From Flaveria trinervia (taxonomy: Eukaryota > Streptophyta > Magnoliopsida > Asterales > Asteraceae), in assembly GCA_025506515.1 (NCBI GenBank), contig CM046457.1, positions 1,433,001-1,497,000 on the forward strand: DNA of 64,000 nucleotides. Reading direction: 5' to 3'. Of the stretch, positions 11,553 to 22,599 are shown piece after piece; positions within the stretch are counted from its first letter, which is position 1; each line of letters starts with the position of its first letter. A program made the position numbers and the translations under genes. Below the pieces are notes generated by a model. That model did no database searches. It worked only from the letters and a program-made list of their open reading frames with translations, and was not told the DNA's origin.

Positions 11553-11971
11553 AGGCTGTTTGATTACACTGATCGGGTAAGATCTGACAGAGTCAGAAGC
11601 TGAACCAGTTAGAAGTTTTGACGGGGTATGCATCTAACTGAAACTTGGCTATTTGATTCAGTATCTGACCGGAACCAAAACGATTCAATATTTAAGTAAC
11701 AAAACCCACTGGATTCATAATACCGGTCGAAACCACCACTGCAAGGGTGTGGCAGCTTGCGGGTCGGAGGGGGTGGCGGCCTACGGGTCACGAGGGGGCC
11801 ACGGCCTGCAGGTCAGCCGGTTAGCACATTTTTATTCAAGGTCTGGGTCAGCACGGGAGACCCGGTCAGCCGGGATCGAAGCCGAAATCAAACGGGCTGA
11901 CCTGCTGACCGAGTCAGCCGGTTAGTCGGGTCAGCCCGGTCAGCCAAGTCAGCCCAAAACAAACAGCCCCC
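11553..11971. mobile_element. Small GC-rich element with GGCTGTTTG inverted ends
   Basis: The sequence is absent from copies 1 and 2 of the tandem repeat. It begins AGGCTGTTTG and ends CAAACAGCC(CCC), giving 9-base terminal inverted repeats. It is about 420 bp, has no transposase and is far more GC-rich than its surroundings between 11740 and 11950, where the words GTCAGCC and GGTCAGCC recur. This fits a non-autonomous DNA transposon. The target duplication is not clear (the flank TAA/AAG is ambiguous), so the superfamily is open. Confidence 0.65.
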
Positions 11972-12180
11972 AAGTCTTTAATTATTTCACTTTCTTTAAA
12001 TTCATAATGTTTTTTTGTCAAAATAAAAAATTTAAAATCTAATTCTTTTAGATTTGATAAGTTTTTAACTTATCCAAATAGATTTGAAAAATGATACTTT
12101 ATAAAATAGTAATCAAGATTCAAAATTATTATAATTAGATCTCTTAAATTCTTTTATCACAATCAAGTCACTTATAAATA
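11972..12180. repeat. 780-bp tandem repeat, copy 3, right end
   Basis: It resumes at CAAGTCTTTAATTATTTCAC and matches the ends of copies 1 and 2 through TCAAGTCACTTATAAA. It is the last part of the array; beyond it the sequence is unique within the window. Confidence 0.75.
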
Positions 12181-12789
12181 TTTTTGTTTTAATCAAGTCA
12201 TTGAAGTTTAAGATGTTCTAATTAGGCCATTCATTAATACAAAATATTTTTAAAATATTAGTTAATATTTAAAAATTAATAATATTTATAAAAAAACTGA
12301 GTTATTCAAACAAAATTATGAATTATCTATAAAATTGAAAAAAACATTTGTGATGTAATTAAAACACTCCTAATAATTTAGTGAACTAATTGAAACAAAT
12401 AAAAATATCATAACTACGTAACCCTATTCCTATTAAATTGACCCCAAAATAGCATATCCATATTATAAAAAAGGTTAGAGTCACTACAATTGCGGAAATT
12501 TGCTCTTAATCTTTATTAAATCAATAAATTAGATTAATGAATCATTCATTATCATTTTCAATCTTAACTGATTTGTACCATCTTTATTAAACCAAATCAA
12601 TTGCATTATGTTATTTTATTTGACTTAATTATTAAAACCCCCAAATTCCAATTGAAAACCTAATTCATATTTAGTCATTAATTTTAGCTTTATTCTAATT
12701 CTATAACACTAAATCTTAGTTTGAGTCGTGAAGAAATCATTAGAACCATCTAATTTTTTTATTATTATCTAAAGTGCATCCTACATCTT
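12181..12789. other. AT-rich spacer without recognisable features
   Basis: Very AT-rich with scattered TAATTA and AAAT runs. No ORF longer than about 60 codons, no matches to other parts of the window and no splice or repeat structure that I can support. Confidence 0.4.
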
Positions 12790-13519
12790 GTGAGTTTTCC
12801 ATGTCCCTTTTTACTTTATTTCACATCTTTTGGGGTGAAACATGTTAATCTTATAAACTTACACTTGTATACATTTTGATACTTGTAAATACACATGCAA
12901 TTCATCTTTACCTTTTTGTCATGGTTATTGATATTATTGTGAGTATTATTTGAGATACATTATATGTTGACAATCATTAACTATTGCTAGCCTTGCGACA
13001 TCATACATCTATGAGCCTGACAAGCCTATTTGATGCTAAAGCTGATGTATTGCCAGCTCCTAATGACGTATGACTTGTTTATCATGGGAACCAAGTACAC
13101 TTAGCTAATCGTTATAAACTTGTAAACTTAATCTTGGTCAAGATTTGATTGTAGTTATATGTGTTCTATAAACTTGCATAATTTATAACCATTGACATGA
13201 ATTGCTACTTGTAAATCTTTATATATATATGCTTAACCCATGGAAACTCACCAACTTTCAAAGTTAATGCTTTATTTTTAACATGTTTTAGTATTACTAC
13301 TTAAGGATTTCTTCTTGCTCATATATGACTTGCACTTAGTTTAATTAAATATGTTATGTTGTTGTTTAAACCTTTGTTATATTGTAATGATTTATTTGTC
13401 TAGTATTATTCAATAAAAAAACTTTTAATATTATTTTAACTTATTTAATTTCATGAGTTATGAACAATAGTTTCACATTCATCCGCCTTGATGATTTCGC
13501 CGTCAGTCGGGGTGTGACA
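12790..13519 (+). repeat. 3' fragment of a Ty3-type LTR
   Basis: It aligns by eye with the last ~700 bases of the solo LTR at 43919-46388. Shared blocks include TTTGGGGTGAAACATGTTAA (about 12830 and 45730), the CTATTGCTAGCC and GACAAGCCT blocks, CAAGTACACTTAGCTAATCG and the end GGTGTGACA. The 5' part is diverged or missing and no target duplication was identified. Confidence 0.65.
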
Positions 13520-14160
13520 TATTAATTAATAATATATAATATATAATATATTGAATATTACATGTTTTTTGGATGAATATAAGTGGATATAATTTAAATT
13601 TCATAAGCCTATTACTGAAACTATAAATTAAATTGTTTCCCTGTTGACTTTTTTATATTTAAAATAGTCACAAAACAAAATCAAATTTTGAAAGTAAGCA
13701 AGACGAGGCCAAGTGTAAAATTATGGCTTGATATGTGTTAGATATGTGACAACTGGTCTAACTATTCGTGTTACACGAATTGAAAAATTATATATAAACA
13801 TATTAAATAATAATTAATAATATAGAATTTATAATATAAATATAAATATCTTTAAAATATTATTTGCATATTTACATATTTTTGAATGTAAATTATTAAT
13901 AAAATAAATATAAGTTTATTATTGTGTTTTAAAATTAATTAAGAGAAAAACAATATTAATTTGTTTCTATGGTGAAATTTTTTATATTTGAAATAGTCAC
14001 AAAATTAAATCAAAATTTGAAAATAAATTTGGCAAATATGATTTGAGATGTTGACAACTTCCCAACCTCTTTTCATTTATAATATAAATAGAATATAGAA
14101 TATAGATTTTACTACAGTTATTAGTTAGCGGCCTTTATGACGAACCTCATTGGCGAATTT
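13520..14160. repeat. AT-rich region with two diverged ~330-bp tandem copies
   Basis: Phrases repeat about 330 bases apart: TTTTATATTTAAAATAGTCAC with TCAAATTTTGAAAGTAA near 13650-13695, and TTTTTATATTTGAAATAGTC with TCAAAATTTGAAAATAA near 13978-14030. AATTAATAATATA precedes both copies. No coding potential is seen. Confidence 0.5.
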
Positions 14161-14214
14161 TGAATGTGTTTGAACAGTTGCGCGTGTGATACACATCACA
14201 AAAGCCGTCACCTA

Positions 14215-14440
14215 AGGGCTCATACGCCGCGTATAGGGTCGATTGGCGGGAAAGTCATCATACCCTATACGTCGCGTATGGACCCATACGCTGCGTATAG
14301 GGTATTCCCTGACAAGACCATGGCAGACTCGTGTCAGGGTAGTTATACACCGCATAAGTTCCAAACTTTTTTGTTGTAAAATTTCTCTGTTTGCTGATGA
14401 ACCTATACGCCGCGTATGGACCCATACGCAACGTATAGGT
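14215..14440. repeat. Left group of CTATACGC-N-GCGTATAG dyads
   Basis: Five imperfect copies of an 8-1-8 inverted repeat lie at about 14221, 14264, 14284, 14402 and 14423. They lie just beyond the 3' end of the minus-strand ORF 14678-21279. The same word is abundant at 21320-22880 on the other side of that ORF and nowhere else in the window, so the groups probably belong to one element. Confidence 0.8.
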
Positions 14441-17400
14441 TAGGATGTTTTTATATATTATTGTTTATAAAACTTTGTGTATAAAAATTGGTGCCGGCTC
14501 TATTTTGCACGTTAAGGTTGAGATTTTGCGTATAAGTTATGTTTTATAACTTATTAATCGATAATTTTAAATCACAATTAACCAATAAAACATATAAAAC
14601 AAACATTAAATGATAATATAAATAACAAAGTTTTTAAATACATAACAAAATGAAAGTACAATTAATAATATAAAAAACTACGGTGAATCTGGGTAATGTC
14701 GAGGCGGTGGCAAGTCTGGAGGATCAATACCAGCAGCACAAGCTCGTGCAATCTCAAGCTAAACGTGCCAATCCATAAGATCCCCAACTCGATCGAGCTG
14801 ACGACCCCGATCCCATAATCTTGTAGTAATCTTTTGTATAAATGTCTCCATACATGCAGGCAGCCTCACATCTCTATAAATATGTCGAGGGAACTGTGGC
14901 TGAGGTGGCGGTTGATGTGCTGGTGGCTGGTCGTGTGGCGATTGATCATGCGGAATATGCTATGCTCCTCCTGTTGTTGTGGATCGTCAACATCGACCTG
15001 CTGAACAGGTGCCGGATGCCAGATCTCATCGGGTCGAAGAGAGAACCGTATGCCACCCAGAAACTGGCGTATAATACGCATGCCGAATAACGTATGATGA
15101 TCTAATCTCACCGACTCGATCGGAGGAGATACGTCAGCAACATGGCGAGGAAGATAACCAAGACAACGTGCAATCATCGTAATGTACGTGAAGCCATACA
15201 CTGTCACGTCCCGACGGAAGCATGAGATGATTATTTGGGTGTGACTTGTTTGTACAGAACTCATTGATTAATGGAACTTATCAGATAGCACATCAGCATA
15301 TAACAAACATAACATAGTTCATAAGATAATAATAAAGTTTGAATTACATCAAATCATAATAGTCAAAATTTGATCTAAACATAATCCTATTACAACATAT
15401 TATCTAACTGCTACATATTCGGTAACAGTGAAAATGTGCGTCCACCGATAGGCTGAGATCATACATATTCACAGTTAGATTCACATGGACTTTTCCCATT
15501 ATTTCTCCCCAGCCGTTTTACACATCAAAAGAGAACATTAAGCTGTTAGTCATGATGAATTGTTGAAAAAGCATACTCAAAATAGTCAACATAATGTTGG
15601 TGAGTTCACAGGTTTATCTTAAATAAAATATTATTGATGCATCTTATACAACCAAACCTTACTTAATAATCAGATCATCCATACTGTCATAACATAATTC
15701 ATAAATCAGATAATATAGCATCACAACACTCATCCTGTTGGTGCAGGAAATTATTTCCTAAGTAGCGGTACCTATATTATCCAACGGTTCCACATCCGAA
15801 TTAATGGTTGCAACATAAATGACAGTATAACTCAAAAATTGCATCAATCATAAAAATCAATAGTATGATTTTTTCCCCCAAAAGTTTATAAAAATCAAAA
15901 TGGGGCTATGAATCTCACATTTACTCCACGAAATCACCTATAAACAAACATATTTATAGTTTAGGAAACATAAATATTTTCTTTAAAATTTTCAGTACCT
16001 CAAATAACATCAAATTGTTATAACAAATAGGTAAGGAAATAAGACATAACATACTCAGAGTTCATATTTTAATTATTTATAGTTTATTTTCTATAATTTT
16101 TGAAATATTCAAATAAACTATTAAAATTACCTTCGGGTTTCTAAAAATTCTCAAAATTGATCAGAATATTTGATATATTATTTATAACTTCTCAAAATTT
16201 TCCCAAATCTTAAATCATAGCAGAGTCAATTTTTATGATTTTCATCATTTTACTAATATTTAGTAAAAATATCAGAATATATCCAAAAATTCCTATTTTC
16301 ATACAAATTTTCTTTTCAAATTTTCATATTTTATATAATTTTCGCATAATTTATCGCAAAGTTAAAGTATTTTTCACGATTTTCATACGGCAGAAACTTT
16401 CAAAATTTATAACTTATTTATAACTTTAAATTAGGTCATGAAACTTTTTCTGTAAATCTCATAAATCATAAGAGTCAACATATAATTTCTTCAACTTCAT
16501 TCCAGGTTCAGTTCTTCCAGCATAAATTTTTCTTTCAAATATTTAAATAATTTATATAAATTATTTTACTTATAGAAATGGCATCAAAATTTGTAGAACT
16601 ATATTTCTTAATATTCTAAAAATATTTTGAATGTTTGTTCCCACAATCCTAGTCAATTACATAATAAACTGAATTTAACAAATTGCATATAGAATTTTAA
16701 CCCTTAATTGATAATTTTTTTATATATCTTTTAGTTATCTTTATTTATTTATTCATTTAGACTCATAAGACCTTCCATACTGCTTTTTGAATAAGGTTGA
16801 CGTACAAGTAAGATTCATGAAACTTTTGGAATGTTAAATCATAAGGGTTAGTCATATGTGTTTATATAAACACATTTATAGTCTTTGTAATCTTAACCAG
16901 ATATGGTTTAGAGAATGAAACCTTGATTTTGATAATAAAAGGAGGTAGTGATAACCGATGGCAGCTTCTTTCTCTGTCAAACCAAGTTAAGCGAAAGTAC
17001 GCACGCCATGTTCTTCTTGTGACAATCGGATGGAAGATGATGATGGTTGATTGTGGTGACACTAGGGTGATAACCGAGAGCTTAGAGAAAGAATGAAGGT
17101 GACCGTGAGGTGGGGAATGGAGGTGACCGAGGGTGTTGTGGTGGTGTTTGGTTATGGTTTTAACCGAGAGTGAAATGGAGGTGGTATATGGTTGAGGGGC
17201 GACCGAGTGTATGGAGTTTGAATGTGGTGATAGTAATGAAACAACCTTTGGCCAAGAGGTCTAATTATAGTGGAGCTGATCATGATGAACTCTATGCTTA
17301 GAGTAATGATTTGGCAACATAGCTTGCACTAGTTGGTCTTCATAGGTTGTTAAGGTGGCGGCTTGATGGATGATCTGATTAGGTGGCAGTGTAAGGGGGT

Positions 17401-17800
17401 GGTTGGTGTCATGGTGGGGCTTGTGACATCCGTCACCTTGAGGTCCGTCGAACGACATAAATAACATGGAAATATTTTTAATTAATCTTCCTTTTCTTCA
17501 TGAACTCCTACTTTACGGAATCATGTCTGCTTATTTTTCCCTTGTGCCTGTACTTCCTTCGAGAACGTGTGTTAAGCATAAAACTTTTATAATTTCATCA
17601 CCATTACCACCAAATATATCATTTTTAATTTCGACCATTGTCATTAATAAAACCATTTTAGGCTATCGAATGCCATTAAACACGCTTTTAACCGTAATAT
17701 AACGAATATTTTACAGTCTTTTTTCAACCGAAACAAATTTGGGAAAACTTGGGGGCTAAGTGCAGGGACTAAACTTGTAATTTTGCAAACTTGGGCTGGG

Positions 17801-17808
17801 TATATAAA
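17801..17808 (+). promoter_or_regulatory. Probable TATA box of the solo LTR 17422-20003
   Basis: TATATAAA lies between GC-rich flanks (GGGCTGGG and CCCCATTCCCAGCC), 380 bases into the LTR, and is followed by a pyrimidine-rich CTTCATCTTC leader. This layout is usual for plant LTR promoters. Transcription is not shown by the sequence. Confidence 0.55.
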
Positions 17809-18189
17809 CCCCATTCCCAGCCATTATCCTCATCTTCATCTTCTTCACCTTCAACATCTTCTCCACTTTCTCTCTCGATCTAGCACCAAAAATCGTCACG
17901 TTTGTCGCGTTTTCACTGCCAAATCTTGGTTATCATCGTGTATACGCGTTCCTAGCAGGTAGACAACCTTGTTCAACCCGTTTTTGGTTCGGTTTTACTG
18001 CTGCGTTTTCTAGGGTTTCGGGTGCTCGGTTCATCCGAGCACATGAGGTCGTGTGGGTGCGTGTGAGGTCTTTCTGCTTGTGTTTCATGTTGTGTATGTT
18101 TGTTGAGTGTTTCTGGAAGTCCTCGTGGTATAAAACCCGCGTTAGAGCAGCTCGGGGGCTGCTCAGCCCGACCACAGTCGCGATTCTGC

Positions 18190-18640
18190 AGTTCGGGCGA
18201 CTGGGTCTGTCATGCGATTGAGCCGTGCGACTGAGTGAGTCGTGCGACTGAATCATGTGTCTAAGTCAATCGTGCGACTGAGTTGTGCGACTAGGCATGT
18301 CGTGCGACTGAGTCGTGCGACTGAGTGTTTGTATGCGATTGAGTCATACGTGTGAATGATTGTGTGCGATCGAGTCAGGTGACCGACTGAGGGTATGCGA
18401 TTGTGCGTGTTTCGCACGGCTGGAGTCCAATTGCACGAATGAAGGTTCAATCGCACGAAAGTAGCTAATTCGCACGATTGAGGGTTGATTCGTGCGTATG
18501 GAGGTTGGGTCGTGCGAATGTGTGTGTTGTGTGGTGCGACTGAGTTCAATCGCACGAATGAAGGTTCAATCGCACGAAAGTAGCTAATTTGCACGATTGA
18601 AGGTTGATTCGTACGAATGGAACGTGGGTCGAGCGTCTAG
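18190..18640. repeat. Array of TGCGACTGAGT-type words in the solo LTR
   Basis: About 25 variants of GTGCGACTGAGT, TGCGATTGA, and TCGCACGAATGA or GCACGATTGA occur at irregular 10-20-base spacing. A 45-60-base block (TCAATCGCACGAATGAAGG and following) is present twice, near 18428 and 18548. The same core word TGCGACTG occurs in the unrelated Tekay-type LTRs at 3946-4200 and 10300-10560. Confidence 0.75.
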
Positions 18641-21319
18641 TCCTGTTGCGTGACTGATGATGAGTGTGAATTTCCCTTGAACGTCTGATGATGATAAGGC
18701 AACATCAGTAAAAGTGTCATTGCTTGACCCCAAAGATTAAAGTCAACGCTATCAACATGCACATACTATTTCAATTGAAATAAACCTAACATTTTACAAT
18801 TACCGACAACCCATTTGAAACTACAAATACTTAACAAGTGTCATCTTTCATAACAATGAGATCTTTACAAGGATGTCATAAGCAATGACGACTACTCGTA
18901 GTACTTGGATCTACATAAGATCTGATACGTGTGTCCGCTTGTGTGTGTGTGCCACCCACGACCGAACCGATACAACCCGAACCGACCAAACATTACTATA
19001 CGCTTTATACATGTCATAATGCTTGACCATAACTGTCAATATGTGTATGACCGATCATTGCATTCAACTGTTGGAAATCTCGACCTTTCATACTTACCAC
19101 TTAACATGTGAGTTTCGTGGCCCCTTTTTATGCTTATACTATTTTACAAACATTTACAAACATGGGGGAAAAGTATGCTCGCCCGTTTTCTATGTTGTAC
19201 AACATACATACAATTTTCATACAAGGAATCAACGTGATACTATGTTGCAAGTACTTATCTAATACATGCTTGGGTCTGCTGTGTGGTTCTATCTTTGCAA
19301 CTATTTAATTCCAGTGTGGGAACCGACGGTTAGGTATTGGTAGTACTACTGGGTTGACACTCCCACCCTCGTGTTGGTATACTAGTTAGTACCAACAATA
19401 GCCAGGTACGGGTCTTGGGTGAATATACGCCGACAATTTCTTTGTGTACGTCGCTAGGTTTGGTTGCAAAGCTCATGTCATGTGATTTTACTTGTGTATA
19501 TAACTGTATTCACGGTATTCCATATCATTTACTTTATACAACATCACTTACACTTTTATTACTTAAACCTGCGAGCTCACCAACAATTTGTTGACCATTT
19601 TGAGCATATCTTTTCAGGTGATCAAGCTAGCTGAGGTTCTAGGTGTGCTGCCTTAGTGGAGACCCTAGGATGCATTTTTAGACTAAACATGTTTGACAAA
19701 CAGTTACTTTGAACAATGTTGAACTTTGTAAACAATTACAATCTTTTGAAACTTGTTCCCGGGTTGCGGGAATTTACATTACAATTTCATCTTTATGTGA
19801 TCATGTGAATCGTTTATCTTGTTATGCTTATGGCTATGCTGTCGTGGACATTGACTATACACGACACAAGTCCCCTTGTTGTCGGGTGTCGTCATGACAC
19901 GCTTGTCATCATTTTATTATTGCATCTCTATCGCTTACCATGTGTTATGACGATTCCCGTCTCGTCGCAACCCCGTGTTTCCGCTCCTAGCGGGGGTGTG
20001 ACAGGGCTAGGTGGCATTCAAGGAAATAAGTGAGTCATCATGTCATTATTACAAGGTTTAACTAATGCTTAGGGTGTTAATCGGGTTGCTTAATCGCCTA
20101 ATGAACCGAGACTTGAGTTTTCATGATGCTTAAGTTTAAGGTTTAAGTGTATGATGTTTACTTAGATTTGTTTTGATGTCAAGTTTCTTTGATGTTATAT
20201 TGTATTGAGGTGTTTGTTTGTGTTGTGTTTTTGTATCATTTGGTGTTTGCTTGGTGTTTTATGTTTGAGGTACTTTGATCACTTAATGTTGGGTATCAAA
20301 AGGTTATGAATATGGATACATGCATACGTAAAAGGTTGTGCATGCATGCAACCATGCATACATGCAACATATATATATACACATAAACACATAATACACA
20401 TATGTATACATTTATTAAAAGATGGCACATACATATGTAGGATGTGTATGTAAACATGCATACGTATATTTTAACATATATGTGCACATAATTATTCATA
20501 ATTTATATATAATAGATAACATATAATAGAATTTATTCATAAACTAATTTTGCCTAACCTTATTTTTAGGGTCGTCACATACACTGTTCCTCGTTCCTGG
20601 CGATGATAATACGAAGCATAAGACTCTGCCAGACATCTCACTAGGTTGCACCTAGTCCCCGTAAGCAAACAATATAAGTAAAATAAGTCGGGAATGGTAC
20701 ACCCCTCCCGACTCTTGCCACGTCCCGTGATGGATGTGGCGATCATGCAATGCAAGTAACGAATGAGAGAATCTCTAATGCCAGTGACCCTGCCCTTAGT
20801 CCTCTGAAATCTCTTAATCGGGTCTGCTCAATCTCAGTAATTCCCTCGATAAATAGAGGGGTAACAGTCTCCGGCTCATAATAAAGTCCTAAAAAAACGG
20901 CAAACAACTCAATCGACTTCTAATGTGATCGTTCACATAGCATAAATAACATCTCAAATCGCAGATCGTCCTTCTCCATCTCATTAGGATGAATATAAAT
21001 AAAGGTGGATAAAAACTCCACCGTCAGCTCCCGGTAAGAAGGTAAGAACGCCAGCTCAAATAAATGACTCCATGGCGTATTATCTCCGATAATACTAGCG
21101 AGTCTATCGCGCTTCCCAAGCTTGGCTATCACCTCCCAATCGTCTGCCTTTTGATGACCGATCTTCATACAAACGAATTTTGAGCACTTTGCATGCCTAA
21201 TAGACCCGGGCTCAAACTGTAGCCAAGGATGATCGGTAATAACATCAACGCCAGCCTCAATCTCAGAATCGGAAGACATATCTGCATAAGAAAACGAAAT
21301 TTAAGACGATGATTGCACG

Positions 21320-21540
21320 TTTAAACCTATACGCAACGTGTAGACCTATACACAGCGTATAGGCCTATACGTCGCGTATAGGCCTATACGCCGCGTATAG
21401 GCCTATACGCCGCGTATAGACCCCCACGTATGGTGTGTTAGCCGCGTATAGACCACCTACCCACCCAACCAAAGTCATCTTCAACCTATAAACTATACGC
21501 CGCGTATAGTGCTATACGCCGCGTATAGTTCATATACCAG
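21320..21540. repeat. Main tandem array of CTATACGC-N-GCGTATAG dyads
   Basis: Between 21327 and 21420 five consecutive units of about 19 bases (CCTATACGCCGCGTATAGG and variants) lie end to end. One degenerate unit is near 21437 and two perfect ones near 21492 and 21511. The array starts about 40 bases upstream of the ATG of the Athila-like ORF (21279, minus strand), so it occupies that ORF's promoter or leader. Each unit is an 8-base inverted repeat around one central base, with three CpGs. Confidence 0.9.
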
Positions 21541-21991
21541 TTTTTAAATCCACGTTTTTAACACATAAAACACTACTTTAATGTTTAAATTAGCGTACGA
21601 TTAACATAATAAAAATATAAGAACAATAATACATACCTCAATGTAGAGAAATCAACGAACAATATGTGTAGTATCGGACTATACGAGAGAGTTTTTTGGG
21701 TTTGAAAATGTGTGGTAGGGTCAAAAATGAGGAAAAGTCAATTTTAATTCGTAAAGCTATACGCCGCGTATGGGTCCATACGCGGCGTATAACTGCCTTT
21801 ATTATTTTTTTTAATTTTTTTATATATTTTTTTTTATTTATTTTATATATATTTGAAGTTTGAAAGTGTGTGGTAGGATTAACAATAACATCAACGTCAG
21901 CATCAATCTCAGAATCCAAATATAATACAATGCATAATAAAATATAATACAAACATATTAAATTAAAATCAATTTATATAAGCTGGGGATC
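21541..21991. other. Spacer with a second copy of the Athila-like ORF start
   Basis: The plus-strand text CATCAATCTCAGAATCC near 21900 repeats the reversed N-terminal coding text of the Athila-like ORF near 21255. A phrase GTGTGGTAGG(G/A)T also occurs twice (21709 and 21871). One pair of dyads sits at 21757 and 21778. No intact gene is present. A partial duplication of the ORF's 5' end is the simplest explanation. Confidence 0.5.
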
Positions 21992-22583
21992 TCAGTTATC
22001 TTCTATTATTGTGTTGTATTCTGAGATACGACTTCTATACTTAATCTCACATTCTGCAGCATGTACGTTTCGGTTAATAATCCAAATATTACTTAATATA
22101 GGCATCAGATAATCTCCATCTAATTTAACGTGGATGAAATGATTATTGTTGACATGAATAATCGACACGACATGATGAGGCATCATACTGTTCGGATCAG
22201 CCCATAAGGGGAAAAATGTTTGACAATCGTTATTGCTTAATAGATGAAGAATAACACCAAACCTTTGAGCAATTACTATTCTCGTATACGACATTATCAT
22301 CCAATGTTCTTCTGGCGCAGGTTTCACACTTGCCAATCTATTGTGTGACGCAAGTCATTATACTATCTACAGTACAAAGTATCGAAAACTTCTCTGTAAT
22401 TCAAATCACGTGTGTCCAACTCCTCTAAAAGTTGTTACCGCACATACATCCACTTATTTTCATTAAACCCCAACCCTAAAGTTATAGATTGAAAACCACA
22501 ATTACCATCGGGTCGAACATTTCGTATACGTGAAATATACCGATGAAAGATCGAAGGAATCCAATTTTTTGTTTATATTGTTT
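21992..22583 (-). pseudogene. Broken OTU-type cysteine-protease ORF of MULE type
   Basis: Reading leftward from 22583, the minus strand gives WIPSIFHRYISRIRNV followed by the OTU catalytic box PDGNCGF (about 22500), then GLGFNENKWMYVR, a stop, LLEELDTRD and another stop. After a frameshift it continues from 22336 with FGVILHLLSNND, TFFPLWADP and the HVNNNHFIHVKL catalytic-His region, ending at 21992. The Asp-Gly-Asn-Cys nucleophile box and the NHF histidine box are those of OTU cysteine proteases, found in plants as a module of MULE-encoded proteins. No transposase domain is present upstream: a stop precedes it and a dyad array follows. Function in transposons is not established. Confidence 0.7.
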
Positions 22584-22599
22584 AATTGCTGATCTCGTA

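Larger units (their letters stand above)
17422..20003 (+). mobile_element. Solo LTR (2582 bp) nested in the solo LTR 15202-20579
   Basis: It begins TGTGACATCCGTC and ends GGGGGTGTGACA, with GGGCT immediately outside both ends (17417-17421 and 20004-20008). No gag-pol sequence is present. A TATA element at 17801 and a transcript-like pyrimidine-rich leader after it agree with plus orientation. It carries a TGCGACTGA-type array at 18190-18640. The ORFs inside (17933-18594 minus, 18929-19308 plus, 19709-20033 plus) lack family resemblance and are not considered genes. Confidence 0.9.
15202..20579 (-). mobile_element. Solo LTR, minus orientation, itself interrupted by a second solo LTR
   Basis: The outer ends are TGTCACGTCC (15202) and GTCGTCACA (20579), flanked by TACAC on both sides (15197-15201 and 20580-20584), a perfect 5-bp target duplication. 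After removal of 17422-20003 and its GGGCT repeat, the element is about 2.8 kb with no coding region, PBS or polypurine tract, so a solo LTR is the best reading. The block AATGTTGGTGAG near 15595, reversed, matches the CTCACCAACATT block of the 43919-46388 LTR, so the orientation is minus and the family is related. A TA/CA-rich microsatellite zone lies at 20330-20500. Confidence 0.85.
14678..21279 (-). pseudogene. Athila-ORF1-like transposon protein, split by nested solo LTRs
   Basis: The minus-strand reading begins with ATG at 21279 (MSSDSEIEAGVDVITDHPW) and runs to 20580. It resumes at 15201 and ends with ...PPDLPPPRHYPDSP and a stop at 14678. The junction is exact once the solo LTR 15202-20579 and its TACAC duplication are removed: YYHRQERGTVY joins GFTYITMIARCLGYLPRH. 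Blocks such as LPSYRELTVEFLSTF, FLGLYYEPE, DLFYLYCLLTG and CLAESYASYYHRQERG resemble plant proteins annotated as Arabidopsis retrotransposon ORF-1 (ATHILA) family. That assignment is from memory. A TAG after MLCERSH (20920) and a frameshift near 20810 are further damage. Its function is unknown in that family. It is followed upstream by a dyad array and an OTU-protease ORF on the same strand. Confidence 0.6.

Noticed and set aside
17933..18594. Minus-strand ORFs of 107 and 113 codons
   Set aside because: They are produced by the TGCGACTGA word array within the solo LTR and show no domain.
20279..20499. Minus-strand ORFs rich in His, Met, Tyr and Cys
   Set aside because: They come from a CATGCATACATG/TATACACA microsatellite within the solo LTR.
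21320..21440. Regular palindromic repeats resembling a CRISPR array
   Set aside because: The units abut without unique spacers and the surroundings are plant transposon sequence.
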